Below are positions 57,156 through 64,000 of a stretch of 64,000 bases of DNA, piece by piece. The notes under the pieces are model-generated. The model did not search any database. It worked only from the letters and a program-made list of their open reading frames with translations, and had not been told where the DNA came from. The DNA is from Clostridia bacterium. Its GTDB lineage: Bacteria > Bacillota > Clostridia > Oscillospirales > Acutalibacteraceae. Location: assembly GCA_030532035.1 (NCBI GenBank), contig JAUNLX010000002.1, positions 1 to 64,000 on the forward strand, written 5' to 3'. The translations under genes were made by a program, and so were the position numbers. Position 1 is the first letter of the stretch. The number at the start of each line of letters is the position of its first letter.

Positions 57156-58259
57156 TTAATCACCAGCCTTTTTTAATATATTATTCACCACTTCCAGATT
57201 GAATTCATAATTTTCAACCTCTAATAATCTAGGAGCAGTTGTATATTTTTCACCTAAAATTGTTTTTTTAAATCTAACACTTTTAAGATACTCTTTTACA
57301 TCTTCATCAATCTCACCCGTTTGAGGATCATATATCTTAATATTTTCACCCTCTTTAAAAATGTTGACAATATGCCCACTATTGCCTCTACCTTTCCAAA
57401 CAAATTCCATTGTATATCTAGTTTCATCTTTCAGCGTTTCTTTAAGATACTTATAGTATTTAGTGGGAGTATTAATAGTGCTATCATAACCTAATTTAAT
57501 ATAATCCGGGAATGTTCCGGTATCGGGATCTATCCACGCTTTATTCGTAGCTCTAGATAACATTTCTGATAACGACCCTTCAAAATTGCCTAAAGCTTCA
57601 ACATCGTAACCCCTTCTACGAGCCTCGTAAGCCACAACGCAAGTTTGACAGTTGATTCTGTAAGTATAATCTTGAGAGAAATTTGGGTTAGGTTTTGTTC
57701 CATCAGCGTCATCGAAGCTCATCATATCTCCTCTTTTAACACCGGCAAGTTCTTTAGGGAATTTTTCTGCAGTTTTTGTACTTTCACTAAAGGCTATTCT
57801 TTTTCTTCTTCTTATTTTATCATCTTTCTCAACATCAATCCACTTTTTAGACCAAATATCTCGCTTCTTTCCGTTTCCTGGAAGATATTCTACTGTACAT
57901 CTGCAGTATCTGTGGCGTTTATATACATCCTCAGGAACCTCGGGATAGTTATATACCCCGACAACATCTTTACACCAGTCACAGCAATTCCCAAACTCTT
58001 TTCTAATAATCTCAGGTCGTAGTCCTGCTTTGTACTGAAAATCCGCGTTGACCTTTATCGTATCATCTACAACAGCTTGAGTGAAGTTTATTACAGGTTC
58101 TTTTAGTAACCATTTACCCTTTTTAAAATCGTCATATTCAGAAATTTTATTGACTATCCCATTAATTCTATCTTGATTAAGCTCTGGTTTGACTGCTCTT
58201 ATCCTAATTTTCGACTCTTTATTTAAAATTTCTTGTACTTGCATACTGTAGTTGCTCAC
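57156..58259 (-). CDS. 5'-truncated phage MuF-type head protein fused to a papain-fold deamidase-like toxin domain
   Basis: 367 residues. Residues about 20-145 match the C-terminal part of phage minor head (MuF/gp7) proteins: KPELNQDRINGIVNKIS, LLKEPVINFTQAVVDDTIK, C92-C-D-W-C96, RHRYCRCTVEY and the IWSKKW end. Residues about 190-330 carry a papain-like toxin signature: N203-C204-Q-T-C207-VVAYEARRRGYDVEAL (catalytic Cys), GH296IVNI (His) and YD311PQTGE (Asp), as in toxin glutamine deamidases. Neither start (GTG 58259, ATG 58244) has a good Shine-Dalgarno. The frame stays open without any start codon back to a TAA at 58431, so the head-protein part is probably missing its beginning. No capsid, portal, terminase or integrase gene is near. 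Confidence 0.82.
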   Translation of the reverse strand: MSNYSMQVQEILNKESKIRIRAVKPELNQDRINGIVNKISEYDDFKKGKWLLKEPVINFTQAVVDDTIKVNADFQYKAGLRPEIIRKEFGNCCDWCKDVVGVYNYPEVPEDVYKRHRYCRCTVEYLPGNGKKRDIWSKKWIDVEKDDKIRRRKRIAFSESTKTAEKFPKELAGVKRGDMMSFDDADGTKPNPNFSQDYTYRINCQTCVVAYEARRRGYDVEALGNFEGSLSEMLSRATNKAWIDPDTGTFPDYIKLGYDSTINTPTKYYKYLKETLKDETRYTMEFVWKGRGNSGHIVNIFKEGENIKIYDPQTGEIDEDVKEYLKSVRFKKTILGEKYTTAPRLLEVENYEFNLEVVNNILKKAGD

Positions 58260-58343
58260 AAGCCCATAATTATTAGCTAAATTAGGCTCAATTAAGCGTT
58301 TTGCTATGTTGCGTTTTTCCTTGCTGTATTTATTTAAGCTTAT

Positions 58344-58368
58344 GTTAATAATGTTAATTTTAGTTAAT
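58344..58368. repeat. Phased GTTAAT repeats upstream of the toxin
   Basis: GTTAAT occurs at 58344, 58353 and 58363 (spacing 9 and 10). TTATGTTAATAATGT at 58340-58354 is identical to 41206-41220 in the dnaA-dnaN spacer. The 296-base stretch 58260-58555 otherwise holds only the terminators and the GTTGAG array listed below. Confidence 0.5.
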
Positions 58369-58390
58369 TTATGGCAACAAATTAAATATA

Positions 58391-58419
58391 AAAAACCGAA
58401 ACAAAGTTGCTCGGTTTTC
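58391..58419. terminator. Weak hairpin terminator upstream of the toxin
   Basis: AAAACCGA (58392-58399) pairs with TCGGTTTT (58411-58418) around an 11-base loop, with A/T-rich flanks on both sides. Confidence 0.5.
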
Positions 58420-58448
58420 TCTATTTTTGATTAGATTTTATTTGCTTT

Positions 58449-58474
58449 TTTGAGTTTTGTTGAGTTTAGTTGAG
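58449..58474. repeat. GTTGAG repeats at 10-bp spacing (right array)
   Basis: GTTGAG at 58459 and 58469, with TTTGAG at 58449, again exactly 10 bp apart. GTTGAG is the complement of the CTCAAC units of the left array, so the two arrays face each other across the toxin pair. The array lies between tRNA-Pro and the toxin. Confidence 0.7.
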
Positions 58475-58508
58475 TTTTGAATAAATTGACGAAAGCCTTG
58501 ATAATAGT

Positions 58509-58542
58509 AAAAAGCCTTGAAACAACTGAGTTTCAAGGCTTT
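58509..58542 (-). terminator. Terminator of tRNA-Pro
   Basis: AAAGCCTTGAAAC (58511-58523) pairs with GTTTCAAGGCTTT (58530-58542), 6-nt loop; on the minus strand TTTTT follows the stem. Confidence 0.85.
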
Positions 58543-58555
58543 CAAAAAAATTCGA

Positions 58556-58631
58556 TGGTCGGAGTGAAGGGACTCGAACCCCCGACATCCTGCTCCCAAA
58601 GCAGGCGCGCTACCAGCTGCGCTACACCCCG
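58556..58631 (-). tRNA. tRNA-Pro (anticodon UGG)
   Basis: 76 bases with encoded 3' CCA. Acceptor stem CGGGGTG / CACTCCG, D-arm with AGCTGGTAG, anticodon arm CCTGCTTTGGGAGCAGG giving anticodon TGG, and T-arm GGGGGTTCGAGTCCC. Its 3' end points at the accessory island, the common integration end for phage and other elements. Confidence 0.97.
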
Positions 58632-58677
58632 ATATAATAACGGACTATATATTATATTAAAACGATTAAAATGTCAA

Positions 58678-58706
58678 TTTACAATGATAAGATAAATTGA
58701 TATAAT
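58678..58706 (+). promoter_or_regulatory. Promoter of the CapA-like gene
   Basis: TTTACA (58678-58683), 17-bp spacer, perfect TATAAT (58701-58706). Confidence 0.75.
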
Positions 58707-58742
58707 TTAATTCATTGATTTTTATACGAAAGGCAAGAAAGT

Positions 58743-59990
58743 ATGAAAAAAATAATCAAAGAAAAAGAAAAATCCAATCACATTATTTTAATCCTCTGTG
58801 GAATAATTGCAATTGCAATTATCTGTATCAGTTTGGTTATTTTTTTTGCCACAAAAAAAGACCAGACAACAAAGAATTCTGCCACAATTACAACTACAAC
58901 TCAGCAACAAAAAATTGAACCAACAAAAGCTGTTATATTGAGTACTGGCGATGTTATTTTACATACTCCATTTTTAAAGACGGGAAAACAAGCTGACGGA
59001 ACATATAATTATGATTATTGTTTTGATAATGTAAAAGATGAAATTTCAAAAGTTGATTATGCTGTCTGCAACTGCGAAGTGACTTTAGGAGGAAAAGAAC
59101 CCTATTTGGGTTATCCACTATTCAATGCACCTGACGCTATTATTGACTCTTTGAAAAAAGCTGGATTTGATCTTTTATTATGTGCAAACAATCATTCCAA
59201 TGATTCTGGTTTTGCTGGTATGACGAGAACTGTTTCCGTTATTAGAAACAAGAATCTCGATCAAACGGGTACATTTTTGACACCGGAAGAAAAAAGATAT
59301 TTCATTAAAGATATTAACGGAATACGATTTGGTATTATCAATTATACTTATGAAACCAAATCGCCAGAAAAGGGCGTTGTGGCGTTAAATGGTGTCAAAA
59401 TAAGTAGTGAAGCCGCAAGACATATCAATACTTTTGACTATGATCATTTAGATGAATTTTATGCCGACATACAACAGCAAATTTCAAATATGAAAAAAGA
59501 CAAAGCCGAGGCTTTGATACTTTATATACATTGGGGAGATGAATATAAACTTGCTCCGAACGGATACCAAAAACAAATGGCGTCAAAAGTTGCTAATCTT
59601 GGAATTGATTTGATTGTTGGCGGACATCCGCATGTTATCGAACCTGGAGAAGTGATAAGAACAACTGACGGCAGAAAAGTTTTTTGTCTATATTCAACAG
59701 GAAATGCTGTTTCTAATCAGCGAATTGAGTTTATGCATCCAGTTTCAAAAACAAGACATACAGAAGACGGAGTTTTTCTTTTGACTGAATTTGAAAAAGA
59801 CAAAGACGGAAAAACAACTTTATCAAAAGTTTCGTATATTCCAACCTATGTTCGATTTTCTAAAGAAAACGGAAATTTGTATCATCGTGTCGTAAAAGCA
59901 ACGACTGACAAAGACGCTGCTTTAAGAGATTCATATAAGCGTACAAGTGAACTTTTAGATAAAAGCATTAATCTTTTTAATGAAAAATAA
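58743..59990 (+). CDS. CapA-family metallophosphatase-like membrane-anchored protein
   Basis: 415 residues. One N-terminal membrane segment (about 12-34), a Thr/Gln-rich linker (about 40-55), then an extracellular CapA/PgsA domain of metallophosphatase fold: ILSTGDVILHTPFL (Asp ligand), VDYAVCNCEVTLGG, LLLCANNHSNDSG (Asn-His), YIHWGDEY (His) and VGGHPHVIEPGE (HxH). CapA is part of poly-gamma-glutamate synthesis, but capB and capC are not nearby, and single CapA-like proteins occur without that polymer. Start ATG 58743. It precedes the ABC transporter gene by 19 bases and may be co-transcribed with it. Confidence 0.85.
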   Translation: MKKIIKEKEKSNHIILILCGIIAIAIICISLVIFFATKKDQTTKNSATITTTTQQQKIEPTKAVILSTGDVILHTPFLKTGKQADGTYNYDYCFDNVKDEISKVDYAVCNCEVTLGGKEPYLGYPLFNAPDAIIDSLKKAGFDLLLCANNHSNDSGFAGMTRTVSVIRNKNLDQTGTFLTPEEKRYFIKDINGIRFGIINYTYETKSPEKGVVALNGVKISSEAARHINTFDYDHLDEFYADIQQQISNMKKDKAEALILYIHWGDEYKLAPNGYQKQMASKVANLGIDLIVGGHPHVIEPGEVIRTTDGRKVFCLYSTGNAVSNQRIEFMHPVSKTRHTEDGVFLLTEFEKDKDGKTTLSKVSYIPTYVRFSKENGNLYHRVVKATTDKDAALRDSYKRTSELLDKSINLFNEK

Positions 59991-60009
59991 TTAAATAAGG
60001 AGATATTTT

Positions 60010-62841
60010 ATGATTGAACTGAGAGGAATCTCAAAAACTTATAAAACAAATCGTGGAAAAGCTGTACAAGCTTTGAAAAATGTAAGTATTCAATTTCCAA
60101 AAACGGGAATGGTTTTTATTTCTGGAAAATCTGGTTGTGGAAAATCCACACTTCTCAATATCATCGGTGGACTGGATAAAGCTGATGAAGGAGAAATAAT
60201 AATCAAAGGCAAGTCTTCCAGAGACTTTACTGCTGCAGATTTTGACTCTTATAGAAATACATATCTTGGATTTATCTTTCAAGATTACAATATTTTAGAA
60301 GATTTCAGTGTTGGAGCTAACATTGCTTTGGCGATGGAATTACAGGGGGAAAAAGCAACTGATCAAAGATTAAATGAAATCTTGTCGCAAGTAGGTCTTG
60401 ACGACCTTGCAGACAGAAAGCCATCACAGCTTTCTGGTGGACAAAGACAGAGAGTTGCAATTGCGAGAGCTTTAGTTAAAAATCCTGAAATAATTATGGC
60501 AGACGAACCCACAGGAGCCTTAGACTCTGTTATGGGCAAACAAGTTTTGATGACGCTAAAAAAATTGTCGGCGGACAAACTTGTTATAGTAATTTCTCAC
60601 GACTTGGAGTTTGCTGAAACTTATGGAGATAGAATTATAACTATGTCTGACGGAGAGATTATTTCCGACAAAGAAAAAACAATTGTCAAAGGGGTTGCAA
60701 AAGACGCTGGCGTTACGGTAATTGATGATTCTATTATTCAAATAAAAAAAGGTTATAAATTAACTTCCGAAGATTTGCAAATGATAAATGAATATTTATC
60801 TAAAAATGAAGAGGACAGTGTAATTTCACTTGACTCGCAATTAAATGACCAGATGAGAAAAATTTCTAAAATCAATTCTGAGGGAGATAGAGAACTTTTT
60901 AGAGATACAGATAAAGAAGCTTTAGCTGCAAGGGCAACAGATTATGAATCAATGCGCCTTATAAAATCAAAACTTCCATTGAAAAGCACAATCAAAATGG
61001 CGCTTAGTAGTATGAAAGTAAAGCCAGTTCGTCTTTTCTTTATTATATTACTTTCCGTTGTTGCTTTTGGTCTTTTTGGTTCAGCAATAACTATGGCAAC
61101 ATACAACAAAGACAAGGCTTTAAATGTTTCTCTTAAAGAGGGAAATATAAATTATGTTTCTTTTGCTAAACAAGAAAAATTATTGAATGATAAAAAAACA
61201 GATTTTAAAGTGCCGGCTTTGTTGCGGTCTGAAGATATTAGTACTATAAAAAAAGAATTCCCAGAAAAAACTTTTGTCAAAGTTTTATCTAAAAAAACTT
61301 TTTTTGAAGTAGGCGATATGACCAAAATCGAAAAGAAACCATTTTATGCACCGGCAATATCTGGATTTACAACAATCGACGAAAATACGATTGCTGAATT
61401 TGGTATGTCTTATATAGGTAAACTGCCAAAGGCTAAAGATGAGATAATGCTAACCAACTATACTTATAATGTAATTAAAGAAACGGGATATATAAATCCT
61501 AAAGACAGAAAAACAATACCGATTTTACAGGCAAAGGATTTAATCGGGAAAGAAATAATAATTAGCGAAGATAATTTCAAAAAGACTTATAAAATAACAG
61601 GAATTATAGATACAAAATTCCCTTCAACAATTTACGATAGCTATAAAAAAGATGTAGATGAAGATGAAAATGATAAATTAAGCAATCTTTTGAAAGAAGC
61701 GCAAATGATCGAAGTTTTGGATACAAGCTTAGAACAAGTCGCTTTTATCAGCCCTGAACAATTTTCTATCTTAGATAATGAGCCTATTGTTTATGACCTT
61801 TTCTCGTTGTCTACACAACTGGATTTTGAAGAGCCGCAGTCTAATCATTTAAACGATTCTGCTTTCAGAGCTTTCTTGCCTTTTAGTTCGGCAAATAAAT
61901 CAAATGTTGTTTTCTTTGATAAAGCAAAACAAAATTTAGAAGAAAATGAAGTTTTAATTCCAATTGGAATGTCTCAAGCTATTGATATTGAAACACCTAA
62001 TGGAAAACAAAATTTGGGAGATATGTTATCGAGCGTTATCCTTGCAGACGAGGGGGAGATGAATGCCGAAGACTACAAAGCTTTGATTCGCAGTTATGCA
62101 CCATCTATTCCGTTTAATTCTTTGAAATATACTTTCACAACAATGGCAAATCCAACAGCCAAACCAATAACAGGACAACTTAAAGTTGTAGGATTTTACT
62201 TTAAAACTGGAAGTGAACAGAATTTTTATACTGGAGTATTGAGTGACCAATTTATTAAAAAGCTTAATATTCAACAACCTGGAAAATATAGCGCTTTAAT
62301 TTCCAATATGCCTGAAAAACAAGAAGATATAAAGAAAATCGTTGACTTTTCATTTGCAGAAAAAAATGACGCTGTTTATCCGATGAAAAACAGCGCTGCT
62401 ATATCCGTTGATTTTATTGACAATGTCGTTAAGATTTTATTGCCTACTTTCGTTGCAATCGGAACCTTGCTTGCAATTTTCGCTTCTGTATTATTTATGA
62501 CCTTTATCTTTACAAGTATTAAATATAAGCAACATGATATAGGAATTTTAAGAGCGATAGGAGCAAGAGGAACAGATATTTTAGGAATATTCTTATCTGA
62601 AAGTTTGATTATTTCATTAATAAATGGAGTCTTGGCTTGTATCATTGCTGGCGTGGGTATTTACAGTATCAATAGAACCATTGATAAAATTTTACAGACA
62701 GGAATAACTTTATTTGATTTTGGAATCATGCATATAGCTCTTGTACTTTTAATCTCAATAATTTCAGCTGCAATTGCGTCATTTATACCTGTATTTACAA
62801 TCTCAAAGCAAAAGCCAATTGATGCGATAAGAAGCCGTTAA
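60010..62841 (+). CDS. ABC transporter with ATPase and FtsX-like permease in one protein
   Basis: 943 residues. N-terminal MacB/LolD-type ATPase (about 1-225): Walker A ISGKSGCGKSTLLN, signature LSGGQRQRVA, Walker B IIMADEPTGALD, switch His in VISHD. A charged linker (about 225-320) follows, then one membrane segment (about 338-360), a large extracellular domain (about 365-800), and three C-terminal membrane segments (about 808-935) with the FtsX core FTSIKYKQHDIGILRAIGARGTDILGIFLSES. This MacB-type layout is linked to peptide export or resistance, and fusions of both halves are common in Firmicutes. No two-component system sits beside it. Start ATG 60010 lies behind AAGGAGA. Confidence 0.9.
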   Translation: MIELRGISKTYKTNRGKAVQALKNVSIQFPKTGMVFISGKSGCGKSTLLNIIGGLDKADEGEIIIKGKSSRDFTAADFDSYRNTYLGFIFQDYNILEDFSVGANIALAMELQGEKATDQRLNEILSQVGLDDLADRKPSQLSGGQRQRVAIARALVKNPEIIMADEPTGALDSVMGKQVLMTLKKLSADKLVIVISHDLEFAETYGDRIITMSDGEIISDKEKTIVKGVAKDAGVTVIDDSIIQIKKGYKLTSEDLQMINEYLSKNEEDSVISLDSQLNDQMRKISKINSEGDRELFRDTDKEALAARATDYESMRLIKSKLPLKSTIKMALSSMKVKPVRLFFIILLSVVAFGLFGSAITMATYNKDKALNVSLKEGNINYVSFAKQEKLLNDKKTDFKVPALLRSEDISTIKKEFPEKTFVKVLSKKTFFEVGDMTKIEKKPFYAPAISGFTTIDENTIAEFGMSYIGKLPKAKDEIMLTNYTYNVIKETGYINPKDRKTIPILQAKDLIGKEIIISEDNFKKTYKITGIIDTKFPSTIYDSYKKDVDEDENDKLSNLLKEAQMIEVLDTSLEQVAFISPEQFSILDNEPIVYDLFSLSTQLDFEEPQSNHLNDSAFRAFLPFSSANKSNVVFFDKAKQNLEENEVLIPIGMSQAIDIETPNGKQNLGDMLSSVILADEGEMNAEDYKALIRSYAPSIPFNSLKYTFTTMANPTAKPITGQLKVVGFYFKTGSEQNFYTGVLSDQFIKKLNIQQPGKYSALISNMPEKQEDIKKIVDFSFAEKNDAVYPMKNSAAISVDFIDNVVKILLPTFVAIGTLLAIFASVLFMTFIFTSIKYKQHDIGILRAIGARGTDILGIFLSESLIISLINGVLACIIAGVGIYSINRTIDKILQTGITLFDFGIMHIALVLLISIISAAIASFIPVFTISKQKPIDAIRSR

Positions 62842-62851
62842 TTAACGACTC

Positions 62852-63727
62852 TTATTTCGGCTGCTCAAAATCTAAGAGTTTGCCAGCAAAATTAGATTTT
62901 TTCTTTTCCTTATATGGCTTTGGATTATTGTATTTTTTCAAGTCGGTTTTTCCGGCCGGTGAATTGAGTCTTTTCATTCCCGCTTTTACAATATCTGCTA
63001 TGGATGAATCGAGATATTCTGCAATATTTGCAAAAGCTTCTTTGTCATCATAGAGGTTAAACATCAAAAGTGTTACGGCAATTAAGCTCTGAGTATCTTT
63101 TTCTCCATCTTCATAATATAAATTAAAGGCATTTGCAAGTTTCTTAATTGTCTTTTGCTCTTTGTTTTTTATACTGTTTTTCAATTTGTCGGAGATTTGC
63201 TCTTTCATAAAAAGTTCAGCATAAAAGATTTGATTTTCATCAATATATTTATCTATTTCTGACTTTGTTTCAGGATAGATATTTGTAAGTCGGAGAGCCA
63301 AATCAATGGGTGCATAATCTTGTGCACCTTTTTGCTTTTTTCTCTTGATTTTTGCTTTCGGAGCATTTTGTTTGTTTGCACCAGTTGCTTTTGTAGAAGC
63401 AAGTTGTAAATCAAAAAAGTTTTCTATTGCAAAAGAAAATTCTGTCGCAACGGATTTGATTGTTTTTTCGTCAAATTGTTCATCGTCAAGTTGCCAAAGG
63501 CAAGAAGATTTTTTGCTAAAATCATCTTCTTTTGGGTCTTCAATATTTGTGCAGAACAAAGAAAGCGTATTTGATTGCTTTTCTATTTTGAAAGTACCTA
63601 ATTCAGAATCGTAAACAAGGTCCTGAGTATTTTGGTCTATTTCTTCTTGTAATTTAAATTTACCTATTGATATAATTTCTTGTAATTCTCTATCAAGTAA
63701 TTTTAATGCATTAAAATTATCGAGCAT
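62852..63727 (-). CDS. Hypothetical cytoplasmic protein
   Basis: 291 residues, no signal peptide or membrane segment. An N-terminal alpha/beta-looking half (about 1-110), a basic low-complexity linker (KAKIKRKKQKGA, about 130-142), and a helical C-terminal half that ends in a Lys/Pro-rich tail. Start ATG 63727 lies behind TCGGAGG. I do not recognise the family. The gene converges on the ABC transporter gene with only 10 bases between the stops and no visible terminator. It is divergent from ddl. Confidence 0.65.
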   Translation of the reverse strand: MLDNFNALKLLDRELQEIISIGKFKLQEEIDQNTQDLVYDSELGTFKIEKQSNTLSLFCTNIEDPKEDDFSKKSSCLWQLDDEQFDEKTIKSVATEFSFAIENFFDLQLASTKATGANKQNAPKAKIKRKKQKGAQDYAPIDLALRLTNIYPETKSEIDKYIDENQIFYAELFMKEQISDKLKNSIKNKEQKTIKKLANAFNLYYEDGEKDTQSLIAVTLLMFNLYDDKEAFANIAEYLDSSIADIVKAGMKRLNSPAGKTDLKKYNNPKPYKEKKKSNFAGKLLDFEQPK

Positions 63728-63843
63728 TTTAATCCTCCGATATTATTTTTTTGTATTTTAACATAAGAAAGCCCCTTTGTCATCATTGATAAGCCTTAGT
63801 CTCTGTGTTATTATGTGTGAGGAAATAACAATGTGGAGGAACA

Positions 63844-64000
63844 ATGAAAATAGAACTATTAGTTATTTTCGGTGGACAATCTACTGAACATGAAATTTCA
63901 AATTTTTCTGCTTTTTCAGTTATAAATACATTAGACAGAGAAAAATATAATATTAATAAACTCGGAATAACAAAAAGTGGAGCTTTTTTTCTATATGAGG
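63844..64000 (+). CDS. ddl: D-alanine--D-alanine ligase, 5' part (cut by window end)
   Basis: Only the first 52 codons lie in the window. The N-terminus MKIELLVIFGGQSTEHEISN is the typical start of Ddl ligases, with the GGxSxEHEVS motif that helps bind the first D-alanine and ATP. Start ATG 63844 lies behind GTGGAGGAACA. The enzyme makes the D-Ala-D-Ala dipeptide of peptidoglycan. The rest, and the residue that separates D-Ala from D-Lac ligases, is outside the window. Confidence 0.9.
   Translation, partial: MKIELLVIFGGQSTEHEISNFSAFSVINTLDREKYNINKLGITKSGAFFLYE

Noticed and set aside
56413..58631. Duplicated tRNA-Pro 3' end as an attachment-site repeat
   Set aside because: I found no second copy of the tRNA 3' segment at the left end of the island, so integration at the tRNA is only suggested by position.

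Overview
AT-rich (about one third G+C by eye) bacterial chromosome that carries the replication origin. Gene content and order (remB between recF and gyrB, rpmH-rnpA-yidD-yidC-jag beside dnaA, soj/spo0J-type parAB, LexA, metQNI, a GGGtGRT-family protein, several GTG/TTG starts with strong GGAGG sites) point to an anaerobic low-GC Firmicute of the class Clostridia. The genus cannot be resolved from the sequence. TGA, TAA and TAG all end genes, so the standard bacterial code applies.

Layout. 0-4.5 kb: a tandem 56-bp repeat at the left edge, an EF-G-like GTPase, an SDR-type epimerase and a DUF975-like membrane protein. 4.5-12 kb: a leftward operon prfA - (sua5-coaE fusion) - M18 aminopeptidase - zinc-ribbon membrane protein - hisS - aspS with almost every junction overlapping. 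12-15.4 kb: nadABC, the de novo NAD pathway. 15.5-19.4 kb: guaB with a hydrolase, dCMP deaminase and mnmA. 19.5-22.7 kb: a PHP phosphoesterase operon ending in a NifU-like scaffold and the uncharacterised GGGtGRT protein. 22.8-26.1 kb: lexA and the metQNI methionine-type transporter. 26.1-30.7 kb: leftward operon of a diguanylate cyclase, MltG-like lipoprotein, exonuclease III and a GDPD-fold protein lacking its catalytic residues. 30.7-34.1 kb: phosphoglucomutase and yifB, divergent.

34.2-45.5 kb is the origin core: leftward dnaA-dnaN-recF-remB-gyrB-gyrA and rightward rpmH-rnpA-yidD-yidC-jag. 45.5-55.9 kb is a leftward block FHA - ftsW/rodA - class B PBP - mnmE - mnmG - rsmG - parA - parB - serS with two parS sites. 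It lies head-on to the fork, inverted relative to the usual jag-mnmE-mnmG-rsmG-parAB order.

56.2-58.5 kb is a small accessory island at the 3' end of tRNA-Pro(UGG). It holds an orphan, 5'-truncated phage MuF head protein fused to a papain-fold deamidase-like toxin, a candidate immunity gene, two small phage-type ORFs (one with an in-frame TGA replacing a tryptophan) and 10-bp-phased CTCAAC/GTTGAG arrays in opposite orientation on either side of the toxin pair. 58.7-64 kb: a CapA-like phosphatase, a fused ATPase-FtsX ABC transporter, an unknown protein, and the 5' end of a D-Ala-D-Ala ligase cut by the window edge.

The most rewarding places for a second look are the MuF toxin island, the variant DnaA DNA-binding signature together with missing canonical DnaA boxes, the Sua5-CoaE fusion, the NifU-like/GGGtGRT pair and the GDPD pseudoenzyme. 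I saw no CRISPR array, rRNA, intact insertion sequence or recognisable riboswitch.
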